From contig NZ_FNGD01000003.1 in the NCBI RefSeq assembly GCF_900102895.1, positions 186,001 to 250,000 of the forward strand: a stretch of DNA of 64,000 nucleotides, written 5' to 3'. How positions within the stretch are numbered: position 1 is the stretch's first letter; every line of letters starts with the position of its first letter. Shown here in pieces: positions 56,480 to 64,000 of this stretch. Position numbers and translations under genes: made by a program. The DNA is from Arthrobacter sp. ov407. GTDB taxonomy: Bacteria; Actinomycetota; Actinomycetes; Actinomycetales; Micrococcaceae. The notes under the pieces were generated by a model. The model saw nothing but the letters and a program-made list of their open reading frames with translations. It was not told the DNA's origin and ran no database searches.

Positions 56480-57424
56480 CTAGTCCACCGGGCTGTAGCG
56501 GGCCAGGTCCGCGGCGTTGGTGGCTGCACTCATCAGCAGCGCCGCCGCCAGCATGTGTGCGCCGACCAGCAGCGCCGGGATGCCGTTGTAGTACTGGGTG
56601 AAGCCGATGACGGCCTGCAGCACCGTGACGCCCAGGAGCATGAACACCGCAGTACGGAACTGCCCCTGGATCCGTCCGCGAACCACAAGGAACAACGCGA
56701 ACAGCGCGCCGGCGGTCACCAGGTAGGCGGGCACTGCATGGATGTGCGCGAACAGGTCCCAGTCGAGATCATTGCGCGGGGCGTTAGCATCGCCGGCGTG
56801 CGGGCCCGCTCCGGTCAGCACCACACCGAGGCAGACGGCGACGGCGGAGAGAAGCGCGACGGCGGTCATCACCGGGCGCGCGACGCCCGGCAGGGCGGGA
56901 AGCTGCACGGTCCTGGCCTTGCCGGTGCGGCCGTAGGCCCGGTTCACCAACAGGGTCGCGAGGACCACGAGCGCCATGGAAACGAGGAAGTGCAGGCCCA
57001 CGACCCACGGGTTCAGCTGGGTCAGCACCGTAATGCCGCCGATGACGGCCTGGGCCGGGATGCTGGCAAGCAGGCCGAGGGCCAGCAGGAAGAGGTCGCG
57101 GCGCTCCTTGCGGAGGTTCCACAGGTAGACGAGCATCATCACAGCGACGGCTGCCAGCGCGAACGTCAGGAGCCTGTTGCCGAATTCAATGATTCCGTGG
57201 AACCCCATTTCCGGTGTGGTCGCCAGGGAGCCTTCCGTGCAGCGCGGCCAGGTGGGGCAGCCAAGGCCGGAGGCGGTCAGCCGCACGGCTCCGCCGGTCA
57301 CCACCAGGACGATCTGGCCGATGAGGGACAACACAGCCAGCCGCCTGACCGTCTTGTCCACGCGGACGGGCAGCCGGGAGGTGATTCCGGAGACGATCCG
57401 GGGAGTTCGTGACGCCGTGCTCAC
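56480..57424 (-). CDS. ctaA: Heme A synthase
   Basis: A 314-residue membrane enzyme converting heme O to heme A for the aa3-type oxidase. Eight helices are seen, with heme-ligating histidines in FHGIIEFGNRLL (about 76-87), GLHFLVSM (about 145-152), HIHAVPAYL (about 226-234) and GAHMLAAALL (about 284-293), and a cysteine pair in GCPTWPRC (about 55-62). The GTG at 57424 is seven bases after the stop of the ABC permease, so it is co-transcribed with the transporter genes. Confidence 0.93.
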   Translation of the reverse strand: MSTASRTPRIVSGITSRLPVRVDKTVRRLAVLSLIGQIVLVVTGGAVRLTASGLGCPTWPRCTEGSLATTPEMGFHGIIEFGNRLLTFALAAVAVMMLVYLWNLRKERRDLFLLALGLLASIPAQAVIGGITVLTQLNPWVVGLHFLVSMALVVLATLLVNRAYGRTGKARTVQLPALPGVARPVMTAVALLSAVAVCLGVVLTGAGPHAGDANAPRNDLDWDLFAHIHAVPAYLVTAGALFALFLVVRGRIQGQFRTAVFMLLGVTVLQAVIGFTQYYNGIPALLVGAHMLAAALLMSAATNAADLARYSPVD

Positions 57425-57431
57425 AGTTTTC

Positions 57432-58244
57432 TCAATTCCACTTGAACCAACGGGTTGCTGCGCCGCCGGCGATCGCCGTCCAGAGCAACAGGACAAGTAC
57501 GGCAGCACCATTGACGCTGCCGGACAGGAATGCATCCCTCAGCGCCTGGCCCAGCGCGCCGGAGGGGAGGAAATGCACCACGGCCTGGGCCAGCGCAGGG
57601 AGCCGTTCGGCCGGGATGACGATCCCGCCCAGCGCTCCGAGGAGGATCCAGAGCAGGTTGGTGATGGCAAGGGTCGCCTCCGGCCGGACCGTCCCGGCGA
57701 CCAGCAGCCCGAGTGCCGTGAAGGCGGCGGCCCCGAGGACCAGGATGGCCAGGCCGGGCAGCCAGCCCGCGGGGTTGGGCTGCCAGCCCAGCAGGAGGGC
57801 CACGGCCGTCACGATGAGCACCTGCAGGAACAGCACGGCCAGGACGGCCAGGACCTTGCCCGCAATCAGTCCGGTGCGGCCCAGGGGAGTAGTGGAAAGA
57901 AACCGCAGGACGCCGTAGCGGCGGTCGAAGCCGGTGGAGATGCCCTGCCCCGTGAAGGCGGTGGACATGGCGCACAGGGCCAGGATGCCCGGCACGGCGA
58001 CGTTGATGCGGCTCGAACCGAGCCCGTCCAGCAGCGGCGTCACTGTCAGGCCGACCATGGCCAGCAGCGGCAGCACGATCGCGAGGATCAGCTGCTCGCC
58101 GTTCCTGAGCATGGTGATGGTTTCGTACTGCCCCTGCAGCAGGATGCGGCGCAGCAAGGAAGCGGGGGCGCTGCCATGTGCGGTACGGGGCGCGCTGGCG
58201 CGGTGTGCACTGTCCAGGGGGGCGCCACCTGTTACGCGGGTCAT
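57432..58244 (-). CDS. ABC-2 type transporter permease
   Basis: A 270-residue permease with six membrane helices (first about 49-70) and a cytoplasmic N-terminus. The loop GFDRRYGVLRFLSTTPLGR (about 105-123) is typical of the drug/daunorubicin exporter type. It overlaps the ATPase gene by ATGA and stands before ctaA, an order kept in other actinobacteria (Rv1456c-Rv1458c region of M. tuberculosis, from memory). The cargo is unknown; a link to heme or oxidase assembly is suggested only by position. Confidence 0.88.
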   Translation of the reverse strand: MTRVTGGAPLDSAHRASAPRTAHGSAPASLLRRILLQGQYETITMLRNGEQLILAIVLPLLAMVGLTVTPLLDGLGSSRINVAVPGILALCAMSTAFTGQGISTGFDRRYGVLRFLSTTPLGRTGLIAGKVLAVLAVLFLQVLIVTAVALLLGWQPNPAGWLPGLAILVLGAAAFTALGLLVAGTVRPEATLAITNLLWILLGALGGIVIPAERLPALAQAVVHFLPSGALGQALRDAFLSGSVNGAAVLVLLLWTAIAGGAATRWFKWN

Positions 58245-59209
58245 CGGATCTCCCTTCCGGAGATGTCCAAAAAGACGTCCTCGAGGCTGCGGGCTTCAAG
58301 GCTCAGGGAGCTGGGCATGATCCCGCGCGCGGCCCACCATGCGGTGATCGCGGCGAGGTCGGCGGGGGTCAGTGCGCCGGTCGCGGCGTAACTGCCGGCC
58401 CGCGCCTCGGTGACGTCGACGCCGTCGGGCAGCACGCCGGTGAAGTCCAAGCCGGGTTCGGTTTCGAACAGCAAGGTGCGGATGTGCTGCGACGCGTCGC
58501 CGGCCGGCAGTTGGTGCCGCAGGAGCTGGGCCACGGTGCCCTCGGCGACGTTGCGGCCGGCGTCGATGATGTAGACATAGTCCGCGAGGCGTTGGGCGTC
58601 GTCCATCAGGTGTGTCGTCAGGATGATGCCCATGCCGCTGTTGCGCAGTTCGGAGATGAGATCGAAGACCATCTGGCGGGACTGCGGGTCCAGGCCCGCA
58701 CTCGGCTCGTCGAGGAACAGAACCTCCGGATTGCCCACCAGCGCCGCGGCAAGAGCGAGGCGCTGCTTCTGGCCGCCGGACAGGCGCCGCACACTGGTGC
58801 GGCTGAAAGAGTCGATCCCCAGGCGTCCGATGAGCTCATCCACCGGCCACGGGTCCTGGTACATGCCGGCGATGTGCCGCAACAGGGGGATGGGCCGGGC
58901 CGACGGCGGCAGGCCGCCGTCCTGCAGCATGACCCCCACGCGGGCGCGGAGCCCCGCGCCGGCCGAATCCGGATCCTGGCCCAGTAGGCTGATGGCGCCG
59001 GCGGTGCGTTTTTGCAGCCCCTGGGCGCATTCGATGGTGGTGGTCTTGCCGGCACCGTTGGCACCGAGCAGGGCCGTGACCTGGCCGCGTTCGGCAATAA
59101 GGGAAAGGCCGCTGACCACGCGCAGCATCTTGCCGTCGAGGGTGGGCAGTGGACCAACATCCTTGACAAGCCCGCTGATGGTCAGAACGGGGGATTCGGG
59201 AGATCGCAC
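58241..59209 (-). CDS. ABC transporter ATP-binding protein
   Basis: A 322-residue ATPase of the drug-exporter (DrrA-like) type: Walker A GANGAGKTT (about 48-56), signature RLSGGQKQRL (about 141-150), Walker B VLFLDEPSAGLD (about 162-173), H-loop TTHLMDDA, then a C-terminal regulatory part. Two GTG codons are adjacent (59212 and 59209). I choose the inner one because TAGAAT on the minus strand ends exactly six bases before it. It heads the ATPase-permease-ctaA operon and is divergent from sufR. Confidence 0.9.
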   Translation of the reverse strand: MRSPESPVLTISGLVKDVGPLPTLDGKMLRVVSGLSLIAERGQVTALLGANGAGKTTTIECAQGLQKRTAGAISLLGQDPDSAGAGLRARVGVMLQDGGLPPSARPIPLLRHIAGMYQDPWPVDELIGRLGIDSFSRTSVRRLSGGQKQRLALAAALVGNPEVLFLDEPSAGLDPQSRQMVFDLISELRNSGMGIILTTHLMDDAQRLADYVYIIDAGRNVAEGTVAQLLRHQLPAGDASQHIRTLLFETEPGLDFTGVLPDGVDVTEARAGSYAATGALTPADLAAITAWWAARGIMPSSLSLEARSLEDVFLDISGREIR

Positions 59210-59215
59210 CACAGC

Positions 59216-59221
59216 ATTCTA
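59216..59221 (-). promoter_or_regulatory. -10 box for a leaderless ABC ATPase start
   Basis: TAGAAT on the minus strand, six bases before the GTG at 59209. Confidence 0.5.
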
Positions 59222-59275
59222 CGCGATGTAGTACGTCGGCTCCCCGGCGGGGCGGTCCCGCAGGCAAGCCATGCC

Positions 59276-59298
59276 TTACTGGAATGCCGGAGTAAATT
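59276..59298 (+). promoter_or_regulatory. sufR promoter with inverted repeat operator candidate
   Basis: TTACT (59276-59280) and AGTAA (59291-59295) form an inverted repeat with a 10-base spacer. The right arm overlaps the likely -10 box TAAATT (59293-59298). A regulator bound here would block sufR-sufB transcription. SufR itself is the natural candidate, though the site does not match the published mycobacterial or cyanobacterial motifs as I recall them. Confidence 0.4.
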
Positions 59299-59323
59299 AC
59301 GACATGATTGTGTTGTGTATTCC

Positions 59324-60181
59324 ATGAGCCCCTCTGCGTCCGCAGCCCCGAACGGGCGCGGCACCGCGCGCGTCGGGTCCGCCCGGGCACACGTGGCGGC
59401 CGTTCCCGACGTCGTTCCCGCCGCCGGCAGCCACACCCATGACGCCGAAGAGCGGACTCGTGACCGTGTCCTGAACGCGGTGCTGGAGCATGGACCCATC
59501 AGCGCAGCCGAACTCGGTGACCTCCTGGGCTTCACCCCGGCTGCCGTGCGCCGCCACCTCGATCACCTCGCGCGCAGCGGAGTGATTGAAGTCAAGCGGG
59601 TTGCCCGTGCCGGTGCCGGTGCCGGACGGCCCGCCCGCCGCTACGTCCTGAGCTCCCAGGGTCAGTCGACCCTGGGCAACGACTACCTCGACATCGCCTC
59701 CGTCGCGCTGCGCCGCCTGGAAGAGGCGGCCGGCCCCGAGGCGGTGCGGCAGTTCGCCGTCGAGCGGTTCGCCGACATGGAACGCCGCTACGCACCCGAG
59801 ATCGAGCAGGCCGGACCGGACATCACAGCCCGCGCCCAGGCTCTCTCCGAGGCGCTGAGCCGCGACGGTTTCGTGGCCTCGGCGCAGTCACTTGTTGCCA
59901 AGGCGCCGCTTCCCGCCGCGCTCTCCAGCGTCCAGCTCTGCCAGGGGCACTGCCCCATCCAGCACCTGGCTGCCCAGTTCCCCGTGTTCTGCGACGTGGA
60001 GACCGAAATGTTCGCCCGGCTGGTCGGCGTCGATGTGCGCCGGCTGTCCACCCTGGCGCGAGGCGGGCACGTCTGCACCACCCACATACCTACGGGCCGT
60101 CCGGCCGCCGTCGGGACTTCCAGTCCCGCAGCCCCGGTCAACCCGGACGAAGTATCCAACCATCTCCAAGAAAGGCCGTGA
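59324..60181 (+). CDS. sufR: SufR-type Fe-S cluster-sensing transcriptional regulator
   Basis: A 285-residue regulator: a disordered N-terminus of about 45 residues, a winged-helix domain ([26 protein letters not shown] near 57-82), and a C-terminal region with the cluster-binding cysteines in [19 protein letters not shown] and [11 protein letters not shown] (about 204-252). The family represses the suf operon when its Fe-S cluster is intact. The stop overlaps sufB as TGATG. It is divergent from the ABC ATPase gene. Confidence 0.92.
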   Translation: MSPSASAAPNGRGTARVGSARAHVAAVPDVVPAAGSHTHDAEERTRDRVLNAVLEHGPISAAELGDLLGFTPAAVRRHLDHLARSGVIEVKRVARAGAGAGRPARRYVLSSQGQSTLGNDYLDIASVALRRLEEAAGPEAVRQFAVERFADMERRYAPEIEQAGPDITARAQALSEALSRDGFVASAQSLVAKAPLPAALSSVQLCQGHCPIQHLAAQFPVFCDVETEMFARLVGVDVRRLSTLARGGHVCTTHIPTGRPAAVGTSSPAAPVNPDEVSNHLQERP

Positions 60182-61644
60182 TGACGGACCAACTATCAGA
60201 GAAGAAGGTTGCTGACTCTACTGTGATTTCGGAGATTCTGGAAAAGAATCCCGAGCTCCACGGAATCGGCACCTATGAGTACGGCTGGGCCGACAAGAAC
60301 GACGTCGGGGCCAACGCGCGCCGCGGCATCGATGAGGACGTTGTCCGCGACATTTCGGCCAAGAAGAACGAGCCGGAATGGATGCTGGATCTGCGCCTGA
60401 AGGGCCTGAAGTACTTCGACCGCAAGCCCATGCCCACCTGGGGCGCGGACCTGTCCGGCATCGACTTCGACAACATCAAGTACTTCGTGCGGTCCACCGA
60501 GAAGCAGGCCGCAACCTGGGAAGACCTCCCCGAGGACATCCGGAACACGTACGAGAAGCTGGGCATCCCGGAAGCCGAGCGCAGCCGCCTCGTCTCCGGC
60601 GTCGCCGCGCAGTACGAGTCTGAGGTTGTCTACCACCAGATCCGTGAGGACCTGGAACAGCAGGGCGTCATCTTCCTGGACACGGACACCGCGCTGCGCG
60701 AACACCCGGAGATCTTCCAGGAGTACTTCGGCACCATCATCCCGGTGGGCGACAACAAGTTCGCCTCGCTGAACACGGCCGTCTGGTCCGGCGGATCCTT
60801 CGTGTACGTGCCCAAGGGCGTCCACGTCGACATCCCGCTGCAGGCCTACTTCCGCATCAACACGGAAAACATGGGCCAGTTCGAGCGCACGCTGATCATC
60901 GCGGACGAGGACTCCTACGTCCACTACATCGAAGGCTGCACCGCTCCGATCTACACCTCGGACTCGCTGCACTCCGCGGTAGTGGAAATCATCGTGAAGA
61001 AGGGCGCCCGCGTCCGCTACACGACCATCCAGAACTGGTCCACGAACGTGTACAACCTGGTCACCAAGCGCGCCATCTGCGAAGAGAACGCCACCATGGA
61101 GTGGATCGATGGCAACATCGGCTCCAAGGTCACCATGAAGTACCCGGCCGTCTACCTCGTGGGCGAAGGCGCCAAGGGTGAAACCCTGTCCATCGCGTTC
61201 GCCGGCGAAGGCCAGCACCAGGACACCGGTTCGAAGATGGTCCACATCGCGCCCAACACCAAGAGCTCGATCATTTCCAAGTCCGTGGCCCGCGGCGGCG
61301 GCCGCGCCGCCTACCGCGGCCTGGTACAGGTCCGCGAAGGCGCCAAGCACTCGGCCAACACGGTCCGCTGTGACGCCCTCCTGGTGGACACCATCAGCCG
61401 GTCGGACACCTACCCGTACATCGACATCCGCGAGGACGACGTCACGATGGGCCACGAGGCCACGGTCTCGCGGGTCAGCGAAGAGCAGTTGTTCTACCTG
61501 ATGTCCCGCGGCATGCGCGAAGACGAGGCCATGGCGATGATCGTCCGCGGCTTCATCGAGCCGATTGCCCGCGAACTGCCGATGGAATACGCCCTCGAGC
61601 TGAACCGACTGATTGAACTGCAGATGGAAGGATCGGTCGGTTAA
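60181..61644 (+). CDS. sufB: Fe-S cluster assembly protein SufB
   Basis: A 487-residue scaffold subunit that, with SufC and SufD, builds Fe-S clusters. Family blocks are [17 protein letters not shown] (about 100-116), [25 protein letters not shown] (about 204-228, quoted in part as the core), EGCTAPIY (about 257-264) and [20 protein letters not shown] (about 425-444). No intein interrupts it, unlike M. tuberculosis SufB. AAAGG (60170-60174) supports the ATG at 60181 over the GTG one codon earlier. Confidence 0.97.
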   Translation: MTDQLSEKKVADSTVISEILEKNPELHGIGTYEYGWADKNDVGANARRGIDEDVVRDISAKKNEPEWMLDLRLKGLKYFDRKPMPTWGADLSGIDFDNIKYFVRSTEKQAATWEDLPEDIRNTYEKLGIPEAERSRLVSGVAAQYESEVVYHQIREDLEQQGVIFLDTDTALREHPEIFQEYFGTIIPVGDNKFASLNTAVWSGGSFVYVPKGVHVDIPLQAYFRINTENMGQFERTLIIADEDSYVHYIEGCTAPIYTSDSLHSAVVEIIVKKGARVRYTTIQNWSTNVYNLVTKRAICEENATMEWIDGNIGSKVTMKYPAVYLVGEGAKGETLSIAFAGEGQHQDTGSKMVHIAPNTKSSIISKSVARGGGRAAYRGLVQVREGAKHSANTVRCDALLVDTISRSDTYPYIDIREDDVTMGHEATVSRVSEEQLFYLMSRGMREDEAMAMIVRGFIEPIARELPMEYALELNRLIELQMEGSVG

Positions 61645-62930
61645 TGACTGACATCACTACTGAAAAGGCCCGCATCGGCGCGCCCTCAGCCCAGCCGTTC
61701 ATCAACGGTTTCACCGAGGAAGGCGAAAGCCTTTCGCCCCTGAACGCCGCGGAGTCCAAATCGCCGCTGGCCGGCGAAGCCGTCAAGCGCCACTCGCACG
61801 GCGGCGGCGTCGGTGTTCCGGACAGCTCACGCGCCGGCCGCCTGACCTCCTACAAGCTGGCGGACTTCAAGCCGCTGACCGGCATGGAAGAGGACTGGCG
61901 GTTCACCCCGCTCAAGCGCCTCCGCGGCCTGCACACCGAGGTCCTCAACGGTGCCGCGCCGGCCGTGAGCGTCACCGCTCCGGACAGCGTCAGGGTTGAG
62001 ACCGTCGGCCGCGACGACCGCAGGATCGGCTCCGCCGCCATCCCCGAGGACCGGGTCTCCGCGAACGCCTGGGAGAACTTCGCCGAGGCCACCGTCATCA
62101 CCGTCCCGTCCGAGGTCCAGGTGGACGGGGAGGTCAGCGTCCTGCTGACCGGCCAGGGCACCGAGGCTTCCGCGCAGCACATCGTGATCGTGGCGGAAAA
62201 GTTCTCCAAGTCCGTCGTCGTCCTGGACCACCAGGGCACCGCCGTCGTCTCGGAAAACGTCGAAATCGTCGTTGAGGACGGCGCGCAACTGACCGTCATC
62301 TCGCTCCAGGAATGGAACGACGACGCCGTGCACGCCTCCTCCCAGCAGGTCAAGCTCGGCCGCGACGCCAAGTTCAAGCACATCGTTGTCAGCCTCGGCG
62401 GCGACCTCGTGCGCGTCACGCCCTCGGCACGCTTCACCGCCCCGGGCGCCGAAGTGGAACTGTTCGGCCTGTACTTCGCCGACGCCGGCCAGCACCTCGA
62501 GCAGCGGCTGTTCGTGGACCACGCCGTGGCCAACTGCAAGTCCAACGTCCTGTACAAGGGCGCCCTGCAGGGCCGCAACGCGCACACCGTGTGGGTGGGT
62601 GACGTTCTGATCCGCAAGGAAGCAGAAGGCACCGACACCTACGAGGCCAACCGCAACCTGGTCCTCACGGATGGCGCCCGCGCCGATTCCGTGCCGAACC
62701 TTGAGATCGAGACCGGCCTGATCGCCGGCGCCGGCCACGCCAGCGCCACCGGACGATTCGATGACCAGCACCTGTTCTACCTGATGGCCCGTGGCATCCC
62801 GGAAGAGGTGGCCCGCCGCCTGGTGGTCCGCGGGTTCCTGAACGAGATCATCCAGAAGATCCACGTTCCGGCCATCGAAGAGCGCCTCACGGAAGCCGTC
62901 GAGCGCGAACTCGCGGCAACGAACCACTAG
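61644..62930 (+). CDS. sufD: Fe-S cluster assembly protein SufD
   Basis: A 428-residue paralogue of SufB that forms the SufBCD complex and is tied to iron acquisition for the cluster. The C-terminal beta-helix core is seen (HLEQRLFVDHAVANCKSNVLYKG near 285-307 in part; ASATGRFDDQHLFYLMARGI near 370-389). The start overlaps the sufB stop (TAATG). The N-terminal 60 residues are variable. Confidence 0.96.
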   Translation: MTDITTEKARIGAPSAQPFINGFTEEGESLSPLNAAESKSPLAGEAVKRHSHGGGVGVPDSSRAGRLTSYKLADFKPLTGMEEDWRFTPLKRLRGLHTEVLNGAAPAVSVTAPDSVRVETVGRDDRRIGSAAIPEDRVSANAWENFAEATVITVPSEVQVDGEVSVLLTGQGTEASAQHIVIVAEKFSKSVVVLDHQGTAVVSENVEIVVEDGAQLTVISLQEWNDDAVHASSQQVKLGRDAKFKHIVVSLGGDLVRVTPSARFTAPGAEVELFGLYFADAGQHLEQRLFVDHAVANCKSNVLYKGALQGRNAHTVWVGDVLIRKEAEGTDTYEANRNLVLTDGARADSVPNLEIETGLIAGAGHASATGRFDDQHLFYLMARGIPEEVARRLVVRGFLNEIIQKIHVPAIEERLTEAVERELAATNH

Positions 62931-62961
62931 TGCGCAGCACTAGAGAACACGGAACACATCA

Positions 62962-63321
62962 ATGACTGAACAGCCAAAGGGCGAGCTAGTCTGCAACGCC
63001 AGCGAGATTCAACTCAAGCAGGCGCTGCGGATCCTGATCGACGACTACCCCGTAGCGATCGTGAAGGACTCGATGGGGGAGATCCACGCCATCGGCGACA
63101 CTTGCTCGCACGCGGACATCTCCCTCTCCGAAGGAGAGGTCGAAGGCTGCAAGATCGAGTGCTGGGGCCACGGTTCCCAGTTCGACCTGCGCACCGGCGA
63201 GCCGCTCCAGCTGCCAGCCTATGATCCTGTTCCCGTGTTTGCCGTGACCGTCCTGGATGACGAGGTCTACGTGGACTTCACCAACGTCCTGAACGGCGCC
63301 GAGGCTCCAAACTTCAGCTAG
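62962..63321 (+). CDS. Rieske-type ferredoxin of the SUF operon
   Basis: A 119-residue Rieske [2Fe-2S] protein. Cluster ligands are DTCSHAD (Cys-X-His, about 47-53) and CWGHGSQFD (Cys-X2-His, about 67-75). It resembles the ferredoxin subunits of ring-hydroxylating dioxygenases, but its fixed place between sufD and sufC in actinobacteria points to electron supply for cluster assembly. It is 31 bases after sufD. Confidence 0.92.
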   Translation: MTEQPKGELVCNASEIQLKQALRILIDDYPVAIVKDSMGEIHAIGDTCSHADISLSEGEVEGCKIECWGHGSQFDLRTGEPLQLPAYDPVPVFAVTVLDDEVYVDFTNVLNGAEAPNFS

Positions 63322-63370
63322 CTGCCTGCAGCCGGCAACTCGCACAAGAAAACTTATCGCCAAGAAAACG

Positions 63371-63392
63371 CACAGTGCCGGAGGGCACAGTG
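63371..63392 (+). promoter_or_regulatory. Hairpin before the sufC ribosome site
   Basis: CACAGTGCC (63371-63379) and GGCACAGTG (63384-63392) pair over 9 bp with one A-A mismatch and the loop GGAG. It ends just before GAGGAG (63395-63400) of sufC and may set sufC expression within the operon. Confidence 0.45.
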
Positions 63393-63410
63393 CAGAGGAG
63401 AACAAGACAT

Positions 63411-64000
63411 ATGTCGACTCTTGAGATCAAGGACCTGCACGTCAGCATTGACACCGAGCAGGGCACCAAGGAAATCCTGAAGGGCGTCAGCCTGACCATC
63501 AGGACCGGAGAGACGCACGCCATCATGGGCCCGAACGGTTCCGGCAAGTCCACGCTGGCGTCCACCATCGCCGGGCACCCGCGCTACAACGTCACCTCCG
63601 GCACGATCACCCTCGACGGTGAAGACGTCCTCGCGATGAGCGTGGACCAGCGCGCCCGCGCCGGCCTGTTCCTTGCCATGCAGTACCCCGTCGAGGTCCC
63701 GGGCGTGAGCATGACCAACTTCCTGCGCACCGCCAAGACCGCGATTGACGGCGAAGCGCCGAAGCTGCGCACCTGGACCAAGGACGTCAAGGCTGCCATG
63801 GCGCAGCTGCGCATCGACGCCGACTTCACCCAGCGCAACGTCAACGAAGGCTTCTCCGGCGGCGAGAAGAAGCGCGTCGAGATCCTCCAGCTGGAGCTCT
63901 TCAAGCCGAAGTTCGCCATCCTCGACGAGACCGACTCCGGCCTCGACGTCGACGCGCTCAAGGTTGTCTCCGAGGGCGTCAACCGCGCCCACGGCGAAGG
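63411..64000 (+). CDS. sufC: Fe-S cluster assembly ATPase SufC (partial)
   Basis: The first 196 residues of the ABC-type ATPase of the SufBCD complex; the gene runs out of the window. Walker A GPNGSGKST (about 40-48), the family-specific FLAMQYPVEVPGVSM (about 86-100), signature EGFSGGEKKR (about 144-153) and Walker B FAILDETDSGLD (about 165-176) are intact. GAGGAG (63395-63400) precedes the ATG. sufS and sufU, which would supply sulfur, are expected just beyond the window. Confidence 0.96.
   Translation, partial: MSTLEIKDLHVSIDTEQGTKEILKGVSLTIRTGETHAIMGPNGSGKSTLASTIAGHPRYNVTSGTITLDGEDVLAMSVDQRARAGLFLAMQYPVEVPGVSMTNFLRTAKTAIDGEAPKLRTWTKDVKAAMAQLRIDADFTQRNVNEGFSGGEKKRVEILQLELFKPKFAILDETDSGLDVDALKVVSEGVNRAHGE

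Noticed and set aside
60181..61644. Intein in sufB as in M. tuberculosis
   Set aside because: The frame runs at normal length (487 residues) with continuous family blocks and no intein motifs.

Overview
This is a chromosomal window from a high-GC actinobacterium, most likely an Arthrobacter/Pseudarthrobacter-type member of the Micrococcaceae. The assignment rests on gene content, on the gene order polA-rpsA-coaE-uvrB, uvrA, uvrC-rapZ-yvcK-whiA-gap-pgk-tpi-secG and opcA/zwf/tal/tkt-ctaB-ctaA-sufRBDC (collinear with other actinobacteria as I remember them), on frequent GTG starts, and on many genes that seem to start transcription at or next to the start codon. There are no rRNA or tRNA genes, no insertion sequences, no phage genes and no CRISPR array. 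It is mostly core genome with small accessory insertions.

Layout. 0-6 kb: erythromycin-esterase-type hydrolase, tandem-domain universal stress protein, a membrane-anchored unknown, PiT phosphate transporter with a small membrane partner, and a RibD-type reductase. 6-18.4 kb: hotdog thioesterase, polA, Eis-like acetyltransferase, rpsA, a glyoxalase-fold gene flanked by clusters of an unnamed palindromic repeat, a GNAT, a YigZ protein, coaE-GrpB and uvrB. 18.4-29.4 kb: a manganese (yybP-ykoY) riboswitch ahead of terC, an S33 peptidase and SSAT-like GNAT operon, a Ski2-like helicase, a trans-aconitate methyltransferase-like gene, and a heterodimeric ABC exporter with a YtrA-type GntR regulator. 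29.4-38.4 kb: uvrA, a remnant of a HAD phosphatase, plsC, uvrC, rapZ, yvcK and whiA. 38.4-43.5 kb: sodA, gap-pgk-tpiA-secG and rbpA. 43.4-51.7 kb (minus strand): the tkt-tal-pgi-zwf-opcA-pgl operon. 52-59 kb: ctaB, a PLP dehydratase, an acyltransferase, a small membrane protein, and ctaA with an ABC pair. 59.3-64 kb: the SUF iron-sulfur operon, cut by the window end inside sufC.

Genes that work together: all nucleotide-excision-repair genes (uvrA, uvrB, uvrC, and polA for resynthesis) lie within 29 kb. Lower glycolysis and the oxidative plus non-oxidative pentose-phosphate pathway face each other around rbpA. ctaB and ctaA make heme A for cytochrome oxidase. sufR-B-D-Rieske-C makes Fe-S clusters.

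The most interesting signals are in regulatory and non-coding DNA: (i) a 16-bp inverted repeat that would bury the Shine-Dalgarno and start codon of rbpA, with a mutually exclusive small hairpin upstream; (ii) two clusters of a GGACATGYCC-type palindromic repeat flanking one gene; (iii) about ten TANNNT boxes placed 6-7 nt before start codons, including a face-to-face pair sharing two bases between yigZ and coaE; (iv) a LexA-box-like site at uvrA; (v) a deletion scar of a HAD phosphatase now overlapping plsC; (vi) repeated 14-18 bp micro-duplications at gene ends; (vii) a 25-codon coupled upstream ORF before the esterase. Apart from the riboswitch and the core genes, these are my readings of the sequence without any database or folding run.
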